NCBI GenBank assembly: GCA_027625915.1
Contig: JANTQA010000008.1
Coordinates: 10,913,001-10,977,000 of the forward strand
Direction: 5' to 3'
Length of the DNA: 64,000 nucleotides
Source: Anaeramoeba flamelloides
Taxonomy: Eukaryota; Metamonada; Anaeramoebidae
Shown: one piece after another, positions 37,760 through 50,144 of the stretch
Position numbering within the stretch: position 1 is the first letter of the stretch
Layout of the letters: every line of letters begins with the position of its first letter
Notes under the pieces: model-generated
What the model was told of the DNA's origin: nothing
Databases searched by the model: none
What the model saw: only the letters and a program-made list of their open reading frames with translations
Translations under genes and position numbers: made by a program

Positions 37760-40018
37760 CTATTTGATTAGTTTTTTCGTAAATTGTTTATTAAAAAAAT
37801 TTATTGTTGAAACAATTAATTGTCTTTCAAAGGAGGAAGTAGCTAGAAAAACCCATGTTTTTGAATTCTTGTTATTAATAAGTGCCCTTATTGAAAACAT
37901 TTTTACATCCTGCACTTCCTCGAGTATTTTAAATTCTGATCCATACTTAAAGGTCTTCAAATCCTTCCCCTTTGTTCCGACTGTGAGATGATTATTTTTA
38001 ATTTTTAAAAAGGCTTCTTGCCAGGGTACGATCCTTTGTACGAGTAAATGGCATAAGAAATTGACCTGTTGATCTTTGTAATAATCACGCTTCGCATATT
38101 TAACATTGCCTTCAAGGTCTAGCCGCGGGTCATAAATTTTGTTCCAAGACGATAAAAATTTTAATATATTTTTGTTTGGCTTTGGGAGTATTGGGATCAC
38201 TTGTGTATTGACTAATTTCTTATTGATCTTATCAATTATTTGATTTCTTCCGATAATTTTTTTATTTGCTTTTTGATTGGTGAAGATAAACCATAATAGC
38301 ATGATTAGTCTCTTTTGATAACTATTCACACATTTGATTTTAAAAGGCTTGATATCGGAAATATGACTAAATAGCATAATGTTCATATCGGATTTGTCCA
38401 TCAGAACTTTGATTTGTGCTTGTTGCCTTTTTAAATATTTGCAGTGCAACAAAACACAATCAATTTCATTAAATGTTAATGTCAAGTATTGTTTGGTTAA
38501 AATTAATTTACCTTCTCTCCATAGCTCAGTTAAGGGTGCCGCAATTTCCACTTCCCAGCTGCCTCCTCCTACTCTTGCAAATCCAATTGAATTTTGATGT
38601 GCGCTTTCGAAATCACTCACAATCGGCCCTAATAATTCGGGTGCAACATCAAGAAATTTGTTGCGAGAGTTATACTTAAACCCGTATGCAGCATTCACGA
38701 TTAATAGCCTTTCCAAGATATCAATTGGAATTTTGTTTCGTTTTTTCCATCGACTTAAAACGTTATCAACAAACTGGCTCTCGTAGTCAGGATTAAGAGG
38801 ATGGATATTTAATTCACAAAACCCAAAATCTTCAAATTTTCCAAACAAGACAGATTTTACATTTTTAATCTGTTTTTTTGATACAAACCTCATTGTGTTT
38901 GACGTGTGTTTTTTTGTTTTTATTTTGGTTTTGGTATTTGTGGGGCCATTTGGGATTTTTTTTGATTTTGTTTTGTTTGTTTTTTGTGGTTTTGGTTTTC
39001 TTTTTTCCCTTGCTCTTTCTTTTGTTATTTCCTTCACATTTTCTTTTTCTCTTCTTTTGTCTCTTTCCGTTCTTGTTGTTCTTGTTGTTCTTTTTGTTCT
39101 TGTTGTTCTTTCTTTTTTTTTGCTGGAATTTAATTCTTTAGGTTTCTTTTTGACTGAATCCACATGAAATTGATTGTGATCACTCGGAATTGTAGAAACA
39201 GAAAGCCTTTCAACATCTAAATTGGGATCAGAACTCAGTATTAATTTTGGGTTCTGAGTTTCTTGTTTCTTTTTATTACTTTTTGTATTTGTAGTCTTTT
39301 CATCCATTTTTTTACTTATGGGTTGAGGCTTTTCCTTTTCTGTTTTTTTTTTTTTTTTCTTTTGTTTTTTTTTCCTTCTCGTTTCCTTTTTTCCCTTTTT
39401 CTCTTTTTTTATTTCCTTCACATTTTCTTTTTCTTCCTCTTTTTCAAATTCGTGGCCAAAATTAAAATCGTCTTGGTTTTCCATTGAACGCTGAATAGAA
39501 GAACTGTTACCATTATAACCAGGGAAAAGAGATTTGTCATTTGGCTTTAAGTACCAAAATGGATCATCAATTGTGTATTTAATCTTTTTTTGAAATATTT
39601 CTTGGCATTTAATAATTTCTTCTTCTTTGTAGCAATTAATTACTCGACACACAATGCTTTGATCACGGATCACACCACTTTTATTTAAGAAATCACAAAG
39701 GCGGTTGATTGTTTGTTTAAAAAGTTGTATGCTTGATTTGTCTTTTTTTAATATTCGCTTGGGATCAAATCTTTGTTCGTCCTCTAATTCAAATATCTCT
39801 TCAAATGATCGAAGGTATTCATTTAAGTTCAGTTCTAATTGTTTACTCCTTTTCTCTTGTTTGCGGATTTTTACTTTTGTGGTTGGGATTACGATCGATA
39901 AAAATAGATTGATCCGAAATCCTCCTTGATTTAGTAATGTTCCTTGTGATAAATTTGGTTCTTCAAGAACATGCCTTAAAAGTTCTAAACTGTTCCTTGT
40001 AATTGTTCTTGTTGACAT
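37760..40018 (-). CDS. Uncharacterised 752-aa protein, PH-like C-terminal regions
   Basis: I do not recognise the family. A conserved-looking N-terminal part (1-165, ending DDPFWYLKPNDKSLFPGYNG) precedes a Lys/Glu/Arg-rich disordered linker (about 175-375) and a folded C-terminal half (376-752). Within that half, two stretches look like PH-type beta-barrel domains: about 485-585 (GKLILTKQYLTLTF onward, ending in a LLWFIF helix) and about 660-745 (EAFLKIKNNHLTVG onward, ending in a helix with INFFNKQF). That would fit membrane or adaptor duties, but this is inference. Single exon, TAG stop, first Met chosen. Nearest neighbour on the same strand is the 1281-residue gene 3.7 kb upstream. No signal peptide or membrane segment is seen. 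Confidence 0.8.
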   Translation of the reverse strand: MSTRTITRNSLELLRHVLEEPNLSQGTLLNQGGFRINLFLSIVIPTTKVKIRKQEKRSKQLELNLNEYLRSFEEIFELEDEQRFDPKRILKKDKSSIQLFKQTINRLCDFLNKSGVIRDQSIVCRVINCYKEEEIIKCQEIFQKKIKYTIDDPFWYLKPNDKSLFPGYNGNSSSIQRSMENQDDFNFGHEFEKEEEKENVKEIKKEKKGKKETRRKKKQKKKKKKTEKEKPQPISKKMDEKTTNTKSNKKKQETQNPKLILSSDPNLDVERLSVSTIPSDHNQFHVDSVKKKPKELNSSKKKERTTRTKRTTRTTRTERDKRREKENVKEITKERAREKRKPKPQKTNKTKSKKIPNGPTNTKTKIKTKKHTSNTMRFVSKKQIKNVKSVLFGKFEDFGFCELNIHPLNPDYESQFVDNVLSRWKKRNKIPIDILERLLIVNAAYGFKYNSRNKFLDVAPELLGPIVSDFESAHQNSIGFARVGGGSWEVEIAAPLTELWREGKLILTKQYLTLTFNEIDCVLLHCKYLKRQQAQIKVLMDKSDMNIMLFSHISDIKPFKIKCVNSYQKRLIMLLWFIFTNQKANKKIIGRNQIIDKINKKLVNTQVIPILPKPNKNILKFLSSWNKIYDPRLDLEGNVKYAKRDYYKDQQVNFLCHLLVQRIVPWQEAFLKIKNNHLTVGTKGKDLKTFKYGSEFKILEEVQDVKMFSIRALINNKNSKTWVFLATSSFERQLIVSTINFFNKQFTKKLIK

Positions 40019-43000
40019 ACAATGTTTGTCAAAACAATTTGACTTTTGAAGGTATCCAAAAAATGGTAAGGTATAAGTTAATTATTTTCTGAATTCTTTA
40101 CCAATTGTTCTACTCAAGTTGTTAAACTTTTTTCAAATTCCTTGGATGTTCACTGTTTGCAAAAGATCTTATTCTTTTCCTATTTTTCTTCCTAAAAGAT
40201 TTTACCAAAAACAGATTGTTGAATTGGAAAAAATTGCCTAATTAAAATTGTAAAATTGCAATAAAAGATCTCATTTTCAGATATTTTATTACATATTATT
40301 TTGTCAGTTATAATAATAAAAATCAAGACAGAAATTTTATTGATGAGACCTTGAATTAAAATAGAAGCTCAAAACAACATATTAAACCCCAATTTAAGCA
40401 TGGTAAATTTTACCAAATTTTTGATTTGAATTGTAAACATTTGGAAAAATATAATTTTTTGTCTTTTTTGTTGTGATGATTTATCAATTCACTGAAATTG
40501 GCTGTGTGATTTTATAGATAGTAATAAATCCAGTTTGGTTTATTTCAACTTCTGATATCTTTATTGATGGGCGAAAAATATGTAAAAATAATTGGAAAAT
40601 TTTCATTTTCACTCCCATTTTGTATCAAAAGCGATTTGACAATAAAAAACCATTTGAAAAATGTTTTCAAAAAGGGTTAATCTGGAGTAATGAAAGAAGG
40701 TGTTATTTGAGTATAAACTTTTAAGGAATAACATGATCAGAAATGTCTTAAGTCTATAATTACTAAGAACAAGATTATTGGTAAAATTACAATTTGTAAT
40801 TTTGCAATGGTGTAACTCACCGATGTTTCTCAAACGTTATCTAATTCCAAAAATTTAACTCCTCATTAGAATCGTCGTTGAGTGTAGAAATAAAATAAAC
40901 ATACTTAAATAGATGAACAACAACATACAAATATGAAATCGGCTTTTTTTTTTTTTGAATAAATTTTCAAATAAATTATTAGGGACAATTCATAGATTAA
41001 ATTGTAATTTTTTAAATCTTGACAAAAACAACTTTTTATTTCTCAAATTTTATTATTGTAAAAGAATTTTTGAAACAAAATGTGTATAATATTTTTTCAT
41101 TATTTACATTAATTCAAAGATCTAACTTAAAATCCAATTTAAATCGAAACTAAGATGGTATATTTGTCTTCCTATTTTCAGATAATCTGGGTATGTGCAT
41201 ATTACAAATTGGGAGTTAAACAGTTGCTCTAAAATTGAATCATTAAAATTATTTATTTGTCTAAATAAATGTATATTTTAATTAATATAGGGGTGGGATA
41301 TATTCAGATATAGAATATTTACAAATGGTTTAAAAAAAAAATCAAAAAAATAAAAAAATTGATCGAGAAAAAATAAATAAAAATCATTTATTCTTGATCT
41401 TATCTTTATATTATTTGATATAATTACTTTTTCTTTACTTGATTTTTATTGTTCAAACTGAATTGGTAAAAAAATTTCATTAGAAAGATTTTTGAGGAAT
41501 TAATTAATTATTATTTGTAAAGAATTGTCTAAAATCAATTTTAATTCAAATTGTTCATTCAGTTGATTTAATGGATAGTTTTTGTTTTCCAGATATATAT
41601 TTTTTGAATAATTCTGCAGAAATAAAGGTTTATTGGAGGTATTCATTTGTTTTTATAAATATTTTTTTCCCGATTAAATTCAAAAAACTCAAAACAATTC
41701 TGAATTAATGATTGAAATTTTTTTCTCAAATTTTTCTTTTTCTTTAGGTTAAATCTTTTTAAACTAATTAAGTTGTTTTGTTGTTTTAAGTTTTTGTTCT
41801 TTTTAGTTTTGATTTTAAGAAAGAATCACCTTTTTTTTTATTTCTTTTAACCAAAAAATCAAATGATGAATTTCGTAAACAACTTGGAAACATTTTGTTT
41901 ATTTGAACCAATAATAATTATAAACGGTGTGAGAAATCCAATTCAATAATTTTTTTGGGTTCACCCCCCTCTTTTTCAAGGGACAAATTCAGAAAATTTT
42001 GAAACAAAAATCTACAATTCTCTTTTGAAGATTTTTTTCTTTTTCAATCTTGATTTTAAAAAAATTAATTTGAAAATGTGAACTTTGTTGTCTTGGATTC
42101 AAATAGAAAATATTTTTTTAAAATACATACCTTCTCATGTCTTTTTTTAGTTTTACTGTTTGATTTATATCAATAATTCGTATAAACACATTTTGAGATC
42201 CAAAAACAAATTTAATAAAACCAAAAATTTAATTAATAAAAATGTTCAAAAAATTGAAAAATTAATCGATTTAACTCTGATTTATTTCTGTTCTTTTCAC
42301 GAATAGACTAGTGGATGGTATTTTGATTGTAAAGTTTCAATATCTTGCGAAATTCAAAAAAACCTTTACATACAGTTCTCACAATTTCAATTTATAGAAA
42401 TGGTAAAACATATACACTCCTATATTACATTAAGTTACTTTAATAAATAAATCCAGGATTTAATAATTATTGTAATTCAATTAAGAGTTCTTTAATTAAT
42501 TGTAAAATATAAAATAATATGAATTTTAAAAATTTGTATTTTTTTGTATTGATTCTAATTTTATAATTTAATATTAAAATTTACTCATTACTCTGTTAAA
42601 AAAAAAAAAAAAATAGTAAAGAAACACTATTAGTCCTATCATTAGAAAATCAGAAACAAAACCATAGCTCATTATCAAAATTTCTTTATAAAAATTTAGA
42701 AATTAGGTGAACCCCATAAAGTACAGTCAAGTTTTGTCTAGTGCCCAGGTTTTCCAGTATTTAAAATATTAGCAGAAAATCAAAGAATTTACTCAATTCT
42801 CGAAAATACAGGAAAAACTTGCAGTACTTTTCTCATGGTTTTCTATTTTATATGTGAAGTGTTCTAGGTTTTTTTGAGGTTTTTTATTTTATATTGAAGC
42901 GTTCCAGGTTTTTTTTTACTTTAGAAATAAACTGAAAATTTATTAAAATTTTCGGTTTATTTCTAAAGTAAAAACAACCTAACGAAAATCTATTGCTATT

Positions 43001-43706
43001 TCAAATAAACAGAAAACCCAAAAAAACTTAACCACGCTTTTTCAGAATTTAAAAGAATAGAGAAAAATCAAAAATTTTACTCTATTCTTTTAATTCATAA
43101 AAAATCTTATTAAAAGTACCATAGAGTGCCATCAAGTGCCTAGCTTTTTTTAATTTAAGAAATAAAAAGGAAATTGAAGATATTTTCTTTTTATTTCTCA
43201 AATTAAAAAAAAAACTTAATGGCGCTTTTCCAGAATTTGAAGAGTTTAATGAAATCAAGAATTTACTCTATTCTTTTGAATTCTCAAAAATCTAACGGTG
43301 TTTTTTCTTAAAATCTTATTTTGTTTCAGAAAATCTATAGATATTCAAATTAAAAAAAAAAAAAAAAACGGCAACGAGTAGAGGAAATAAACACACCCCC
43401 TTTAAAATACAAAAAAAAATAATAAATAATTTTATTTTAAATATTTATTAATCATAAAAAAAAAAATTGGAATTCTTTATTGAGATAAATACATTCGTGT
43501 TAGATAAATATAGGAAAGATACTCTCGCCAGACCAACTTTAGTAAATTCCAAATTTATGAATTTAATATAATTTTCTGAATCATTAAGAAAGTAAAAAAG
43601 TTATGTCTATACAATTTTTACTCAATTTTTTTTTTACATTTTAATACAATAAATAAATGCAAGAATTTACTAAGAAGTATTGACAAAAAAAGCAAATCGA
43701 AAATTT
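40019..43706. other. Intergenic spacer with a composite hairpin cluster
   Basis: No coding sequence is supported on either strand. Between 40019 and 42729 I see only AT-rich DNA with short A/T runs; the hairpin cluster lies at 42730-43330. Confidence 0.65.
42730..43330. repeat. Composite hairpin cluster, locus 4
   Basis: Chained modules: alpha hairpins at about 42752-42825, 43039-43110 and 43219-43290; beta hairpins at about 42907-42980 (TACTTTAGAAATAAACTGAA against its inverse) and 43144-43215; gamma phrases such as CAAATAAACAGAAAACCCAA. Internal border phrases AGAGTGCCATCAAGTGCCTA recur. Confidence 0.8.
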
Positions 43707-46700
43707 TTAATTACAAATTTTTTTGAAAATATTGTTTTCCTCACTGCCGTGTATTCTTTTTCTTTTAATTTTGGAAGTAGAATAATTGTTTAATGTAAAC
43801 GCATTCTTATTAATAATAGAACTTATAATTTGGTTTTCTTCAAATAATTTTTTTTGAATATTTTCAGGTATCAATGGATAATTCAAATTGGAATTGGAAC
43901 TTCTTGTCGATGACTTTAAATTTAATTTTGATAATAAATTTAATAAGGAGTAATAATGATTTGGAAATTTTTTTGATTGTATTGGAAAAGGTATTTGGAA
44001 ATTATTTGATTTTAAAAACTTTATAAAATCATTATTTTTCATTGGAAACTTTGAGCAATGTTCACACTCTAAATTTTGGCATTTAATAAAAGATAACATA
44101 TTTGGTCGTCTTTGGACGTGATTATACAAAAAGTTCATCTCCTTAATAAAATCATCAAATAATTGATGTTTCATTGCGAAGGTTTGATGGAAATTTAGAA
44201 AAATTCTGATTAAATCAAGATCGTGAAAGGGGTATTCCATAGTTTGGCATTTTAAAAAAGTTGATGATATGTAAAATTTTTGATATTTTAAAGAATTAAT
44301 CCAATTTGAGATTTCTTTTAAATTGTCATTTGATTTTTGAAAATATACATTTTTAATCTCATTGTCCTCATAGTCATCACCATCATCATGACTCAATTGG
44401 TTCTGGTTTCGGGGTAGAAAATTAAAATCAGAATTACAATTACAATTACATTTGCATTTTTTTTTATTTTTTTGATCATTAGTGCTCTTTTTCCGATTAT
44501 TCTTCTCAAATTTCGAATTGAAATCAGATTTTAAACTTTGAATAAAATCATGAGCAGGGTTTAAATAGTCGTGTTCAGAAGAATAACAACAAACATTTAA
44601 AATATCCAATTTTAATTTTTTCCATAATCTACCAAAATAAATTAAAGCCAGAAACGATCTTGGGTTTGTTTCTGTTTCGTTATAATCCACTAATATTGAA
44701 AGAATTGATTTGTTCTTCTGACTATTTTTATTTAAAATATTATACAAATCATTTGCTACTGTTTCAATTGAAGTGGGGTTATATTTGATATTCCGATTTA
44801 TTGTATAAGATTCTCCTTCTAAAGGCATTGTAATGTGTTTCCGATTTAAATGATCATACGTATATTGAATATTATTATTGTTTGGTATTTTTAAGAAATG
44901 ATTAATATACACAGAACCATTATGATCTTGAGATTGACTATTAAACCGAAAATTAGAACAGGAAATAAATTGACAATGCTTTTGATATCTTATAAACAAT
45001 TCGATAATATACCTTACTTGTGTGTGGTAATAACATAAAAATGGATCTGAATGGTTTTTTAATTGATTATTCAAAATGATTTTATCTTTTTCTTTTTCCA
45101 ATTTTTTTTTTTCAACAATTTTATCAATGATTTTATCAATTGTTCTAATTGATTTTTTTTGATCTGTTTCTTTTGTTATTAATCTTTGATTGTTATTTTT
45201 TGTTTCGTTTTTGTTTTTGTTTTGGTGCTTTTGGTTTACAATCAAACTGTTATTAGAATTAATATTTGTAACAAATTGAGAATTTTCAATTTGATTATCC
45301 ACTACAATACATTGGTTATTATAGTTGTCAGATTTCAGCAAAGGTTCGATGGAATTCATCATTCTATCAAAATTGAAAAAACATTGTGATTTATTATAAA
45401 TTAATCTAATAAAGTCTTGAATATAATTGTTAAAATGATAGAGAATTAAATTCTTTTTTTTAAATTTATTATTATTTTCCCAAGAACAGAAATCAAATAT
45501 TTTTATTGGTATATTTGTGGGGTGCAAATTATTTTTAAATTTGGTTTTCTTAATAAAGTTATAAAAGTTTAATAAAGAATATTTTTCTTTATTCAATTTA
45601 AGATAGATGTTTTTTTTTTGATTATTTTTTTTCTTGTTATTACTGTTATTAGTATTGTTATTGCTATTATTACTATTACTATTGCAATTGCAATTGCAAT
45701 TACTATTGATATTATTGATATTATTTTCTTTATTATTATAATTCTTATTTGTGTAAGCATTTTCATACTCGTTCGAATCATTGACTTCATTGAAATAATT
45801 TTTATATCCCTTTGAATTCTTATCGATTTTTATTAATTCGAAAAAAACATTGTTATCAGTTAAACATTCCAAATTTAAAAGAAGAGATCTATTATTATTT
45901 TTCATTAATATGGTTGGGAATGAGCATAGTAGTTGGGTTTCAAGAGCATGTGAGAGTGATTCTGGTATTTGAAATCTGATTAATAAATCATTAATATCAA
46001 TAATTTGAAATTTTCTAATTTCCATTTTAATTTTGAGTAAAATTTCAATGGTTAATGGGCCAATGTCTTGAAAAGAAGGGTTACTTAAATTTTCGATAAA
46101 ATTATTTTCAATTGTACACCAATCATCTAAACAAAAGCAAAGTAAACTGATTCTTTCTTCAGTCTTGCTCCCTTTTTTTATAAGATCTTCATTTTTTGAA
46201 ATTGCAGAGGTTTTTTTGTTTCTCTTCTGATTCTCCTTGTTCTTAATATTACGTTTCATACTTTTTTTCTTTTCTTTTTCTTTTTCTCGTTTGATTCTTT
46301 CTTTTTTTAAAGCTCTTTGCCGATAAATTCTTTTTTTTAGTCTTTTTTGAACTTGGGTAACCATTTTTGGGAACAGTAATAATTGATCATCCATCACCTT
46401 AAAAAGTTCACTTAGCCTTTCAAGATCTAAAGGCTTGTCTTGATCTTTTTCAATTTCAATTTGCATTTCGTTTTCCTCTTCACTCGTTTTTTCTTTTTCT
46501 TTTTCAATTTGAATTATTTTTCCTTTTTCTTTTTCTTGAATAATTTTGATACACCTTCGCTTTTCTTCTTCCTGTTCCTGTTCTTGTTCTTGTTCTTGTT
46601 CTTTTTCCTTTTCTTTTTTGATTTCAATTTCAATTTCAATTTTTTTTCCATTATTCTTTGGTTGAGAATTGTTTTTTTGAAAACTAAGTGATAAAATAGA

Positions 46701-47552
46701 AAAAATATCCTTCAAGATGATTTGCAATTTTGATAATTCGATTTCTAATTGCTTGATGCTTTTATATAAAATAGAATTTGTTTGGCGTTTTCTACAAAGG
46801 CCCTTTTCGTAGGTATGGTTCAATTCAGCAATTTGAAACCACTCTCTTGAAAAATTTTGAATTTTTTGAAAAAAAGAAAAATAATTTTTTTTCAAATACT
46901 CAAAAGGGGTAAATAGACTTTGATCCTGTAAAAAAATTTTTAAAAATAAACCGAAACGATCAAACTCATTTTTTGGATCAGTATCTTTGTGACCTTTGTG
47001 GGTTTTGTTTTCCTGGTTCTTGGCATTCTTGTGTGTGATCTCATGTTTGGAATATTTTTTGGTGAGGCTCTCATGTGGTATTCGATAATTCTGTAATACT
47101 TGTTGATCAATTGCTAAAAGAGATTGGATAGCTGAATTCAAATTACTTTCGTTGCTATTATACGAGGCGCGTGGTGTGATTTTTAAACTGATTGGTTTCC
47201 TTTCAATGATTATTTTGTCACTTGTATTTGTTTGATTTTTTTTTATGATCTTTTTCTTCTTGAAGGAAATACACGAATACAGATTTGATTTTTTTGAACT
47301 CGTGCTGTTTTTATTTTTTTTCTGAAATTGTAATTTGAGTAATTCTTTCAAACAACCACACTCGTTTAAGTATTTGTGGGTTAAGTCGCGATTTCTTTTC
47401 AAGTCTTTCCATTTTGTTTGTGCCATAGAGAAGATTTTGTCAGGCTTTTGATCATTTTTGTTATTTTTGTAATAACAATTCACAAATAATTCATAGATAT
47501 TGCGAGGTGACTGATAAATTTTCTCCTTTGTTTGACAACTGCACATTCTCAA
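43707..47552 (-). CDS. 1281-aa protein with C-terminal RNase-H/DDE-like family resemblance
   Basis: A single long exon. The N-terminal 80 residues (YQSPRNIYELFVNCYYKNN, then a W..L basic helix) are followed by Lys/Glu-rich disorder (about 300-450), an Asn tract (about 610-640) and a folded C-terminal third. There, VDYNETETNPRS (Asp near 956), a hydrophobic strand plus LDILNVCCYSSEH and DYLNPAHDFIQSL follow one another, and later YNHVQRRPNMLSFIKCQNL and ECEHCSKFP. From memory this order matches an uncharacterised family in animals and protists with VDGGPDENPR, APGxSAxNxVERRMAPLS and HVRxSQYxLQIxKC plus a Cys pair. The Glu of the VERR position is His here, so catalysis is doubtful. It may be a host gene derived from a DNA transposon. 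No inverted repeats flank it. Family call moderate. Confidence 0.75.
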   Translation of the reverse strand: MRMCSCQTKEKIYQSPRNIYELFVNCYYKNNKNDQKPDKIFSMAQTKWKDLKRNRDLTHKYLNECGCLKELLKLQFQKKNKNSTSSKKSNLYSCISFKKKKIIKKNQTNTSDKIIIERKPISLKITPRASYNSNESNLNSAIQSLLAIDQQVLQNYRIPHESLTKKYSKHEITHKNAKNQENKTHKGHKDTDPKNEFDRFGLFLKIFLQDQSLFTPFEYLKKNYFSFFQKIQNFSREWFQIAELNHTYEKGLCRKRQTNSILYKSIKQLEIELSKLQIILKDIFSILSLSFQKNNSQPKNNGKKIEIEIEIKKEKEKEQEQEQEQEQEEEKRRCIKIIQEKEKGKIIQIEKEKEKTSEEENEMQIEIEKDQDKPLDLERLSELFKVMDDQLLLFPKMVTQVQKRLKKRIYRQRALKKERIKREKEKEKKKSMKRNIKNKENQKRNKKTSAISKNEDLIKKGSKTEERISLLCFCLDDWCTIENNFIENLSNPSFQDIGPLTIEILLKIKMEIRKFQIIDINDLLIRFQIPESLSHALETQLLCSFPTILMKNNNRSLLLNLECLTDNNVFFELIKIDKNSKGYKNYFNEVNDSNEYENAYTNKNYNNKENNINNINSNCNCNCNSNSNNSNNNTNNSNNKKKNNQKKNIYLKLNKEKYSLLNFYNFIKKTKFKNNLHPTNIPIKIFDFCSWENNNKFKKKNLILYHFNNYIQDFIRLIYNKSQCFFNFDRMMNSIEPLLKSDNYNNQCIVVDNQIENSQFVTNINSNNSLIVNQKHQNKNKNETKNNNQRLITKETDQKKSIRTIDKIIDKIVEKKKLEKEKDKIILNNQLKNHSDPFLCYYHTQVRYIIELFIRYQKHCQFISCSNFRFNSQSQDHNGSVYINHFLKIPNNNNIQYTYDHLNRKHITMPLEGESYTINRNIKYNPTSIETVANDLYNILNKNSQKNKSILSILVDYNETETNPRSFLALIYFGRLWKKLKLDILNVCCYSSEHDYLNPAHDFIQSLKSDFNSKFEKNNRKKSTNDQKNKKKCKCNCNCNSDFNFLPRNQNQLSHDDGDDYEDNEIKNVYFQKSNDNLKEISNWINSLKYQKFYISSTFLKCQTMEYPFHDLDLIRIFLNFHQTFAMKHQLFDDFIKEMNFLYNHVQRRPNMLSFIKCQNLECEHCSKFPMKNNDFIKFLKSNNFQIPFPIQSKKFPNHYYSLLNLLSKLNLKSSTRSSNSNLNYPLIPENIQKKLFEENQIISSIINKNAFTLNNYSTSKIKRKRIHGSEENNIFKKICN

Positions 47553-50144
47553 TGGGATTTTATTGTTGATTGATTACTTAAATTACAATTTTTATTTATG
47601 GGAATTTGAAATTCTTTTTCAAAAATAAAAATTGCAAATTATTATCAAAATTAAAAAAAATGATTCAAACCTAACTTGACTTTTTGGTGGAAAACCAGTT
47701 CTTCATTTTTTTTTTGTTTGTACAGGTTGATTTATGGAATACTTTAAATTTTTCCTTTCTTTTTAATATGGAGGGTAAATTTATTTTTGCTTTTCTCTTT
47801 TCTTTTAATAAAATAAAAATTTTATTTCCATTTACTGTTTTTTAAGGTATCTTTTTCTTGCTTTCGAATTATAAGTAAGATCAAAATAGATTGTGGTGAT
47901 ATAAAAATCAATATAAAGTCTTTGTTTGAAGATATGGTGAGATATATTTCGTTTTATCACTTGGAACAGAAGATAAGTATCAAGATAAAGAACTGAAAAA
48001 GTTGAATTACATAATTATTATAATAATAAATCGTTAGAATTTGTTAGAGAACGTAAAAACAAATTCAAAATTTCATTTCGAACACACAATTGTGTATTTT
48101 AAATTTTTTGAGTTAAATTTGTACCCCATAAAAAAAAAATACTTTATACTTTTCTATAAAAATTTGGTAGATGTTTTAAAATTGACTTATCTCTGAAATT
48201 TATTTTGATTTTATTCGGTAATAATCATTACAATCGTTTGGAAGATAAAATTTTCCAGATTCATTTTTCGAAAAGAAAAACCTTGTAAAAACCTATTTAT
48301 AACTTTTGGAATTACAGTTTTTTCAAAGTCAACTATCCATGACAAATTTCAACAGAAAGGTGTATCTAGTGAATGCTAAAGCAGAAAAACTTGGCTTTTA
48401 ATCTTCAACTTTACTTGGAATTTGAATATATATTAAATATATTCAAATGATCTGATTTGGGAAGAAATACGAAAAAAAGAACATTGTTCTTAATCATGCC
48501 TTATGGACTATTCAATAATAACATTTTTCGATATCTTTCTAAAGAATTTTCATTTTTTTAATGTTATGATAGTTTTAATTTCGACATTATTTTTTTTCTT
48601 AAATTTAAAATTTTTTATTGATCTTTTTTGATATTGTTTTTTTTTTTTGAATTACGATCTAAATTTATTTTTAAAATGAAAGAATATGAAACTAAAAAAT
48701 GTTTTAGATTAAAAACAAGTGTATGTTTTTTTTCATTCGGCTTATCAAAAGTCAAATTTACATTTTTTAATTTTGCAAAGAAGTTCAGTTTGTCTATTTC
48801 CCTTTTAGAATTGGTTATCTGTTGTTCATTTTAAGTTTTATTTTTGCAGTTTTACCATGTGTAAGTTGAATCCCAATTTTGATCTTTTTATTTTATAATC
48901 TGCTGTATGTTCCCAATTACTCAAGGTTCTAGAGTATTAAAATTGCTTTTATTTGCCAGACAGTAGTTTTTTAGATTTTTCTTAATTTATCAATTTTTTG
49001 ATTATTTGAAGAAGAAAAAAGAAACTGTTGGGTGATCTGTGTACGGGAATTTGTCAATTTAATTTTTTTAAAAAAAATTTCTAATTTATCCCAAAAAAAT
49101 TTTTTTTTCTCAAATTAAAATAAAGTCACCTTACAGCTTCTATAGCAAACGATCAATTTGTCTCAAGCATCCTTATCCCATTCATATTTCGATTGTAAAG
49201 TCAGACTTAATTAAATATTCTTCAATTTGGATAAAAAAATCATTTTTTATGTTTTTTCTCTGAAAAAGGAAATAAAAAATTTTGAGATACAGTAAACTCG
49301 ATTTCCTTTCAGAAGAAATGTAAAATGAAAAAGAAAAAAATCATGATCCTTTCAAATACTTTTAGCAATAAACAAGCTAACTTTAAATGATCACATTTTC
49401 TTTGATTTTTATTACTTGGAGAATTGCACGGATTGTTCTATTGGCTTCAGATTTCAAAACTATTCCTGACAAAGGAATTCTGGGTTTCTCCTTGTTTTTT
49501 GGATTCCTTTGTGTTTATTCTTGAATTGAAGAACCTAACAACGCTTTCAAGAGATAGTATTTACTCATTTTATTTTTGAACAGATCCTTCCAAACATACA
49601 AAACATTTAGGTTATTTAAGTGTAAATTTTTTTTTTGTTTGTATAGTTTCTCTCAAAACTATAATTGTTAGTATCAAGAAAAATTGCAATGAGGTACCCT
49701 GGGGAAAGGTTTTGTTGGATTTTGAATTCAAAGACCTAACGAAAATAAAAATACAAAAGCATGCAAGTTGTTTTTAGACTGATATTTTCCTAACATAAAG
49801 AAAATGATTTTCACTTCCTTTTACATTTTTTTCTTTTATAAATAGTAACTAGATTCCAAAAGAAATAGCTGTAATTAGGATCAACCCTAACTATACCTTG
49901 GTCTCTTTTTCGTGTCCAGTCTATTCATGGAGAATTCTCTTTACTAAAGAAAAATGAAAACCAAGTGAAAATTATTTCCTTTATTATCAAAATACCAGTA
50001 AAAAAAATTTTTTTCTTCAATGATCTTTTTTTTTGAGGAAACCATGCTTTTTGATGTATTCAATACAATACCAAAGACCTAGGAAGGCTTTTTACACAAT
50101 ATTAACTTGTACAGAAAAGAACAAAGAATAATTCCAAAATAATA

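Noticed and set aside
38379-39929. Several + strand open frames rich in Phe, Leu and Val opposite the 752-aa gene.
   Set aside because: They are antisense of Lys/Glu-rich and folded coding sequence and have no independent support.
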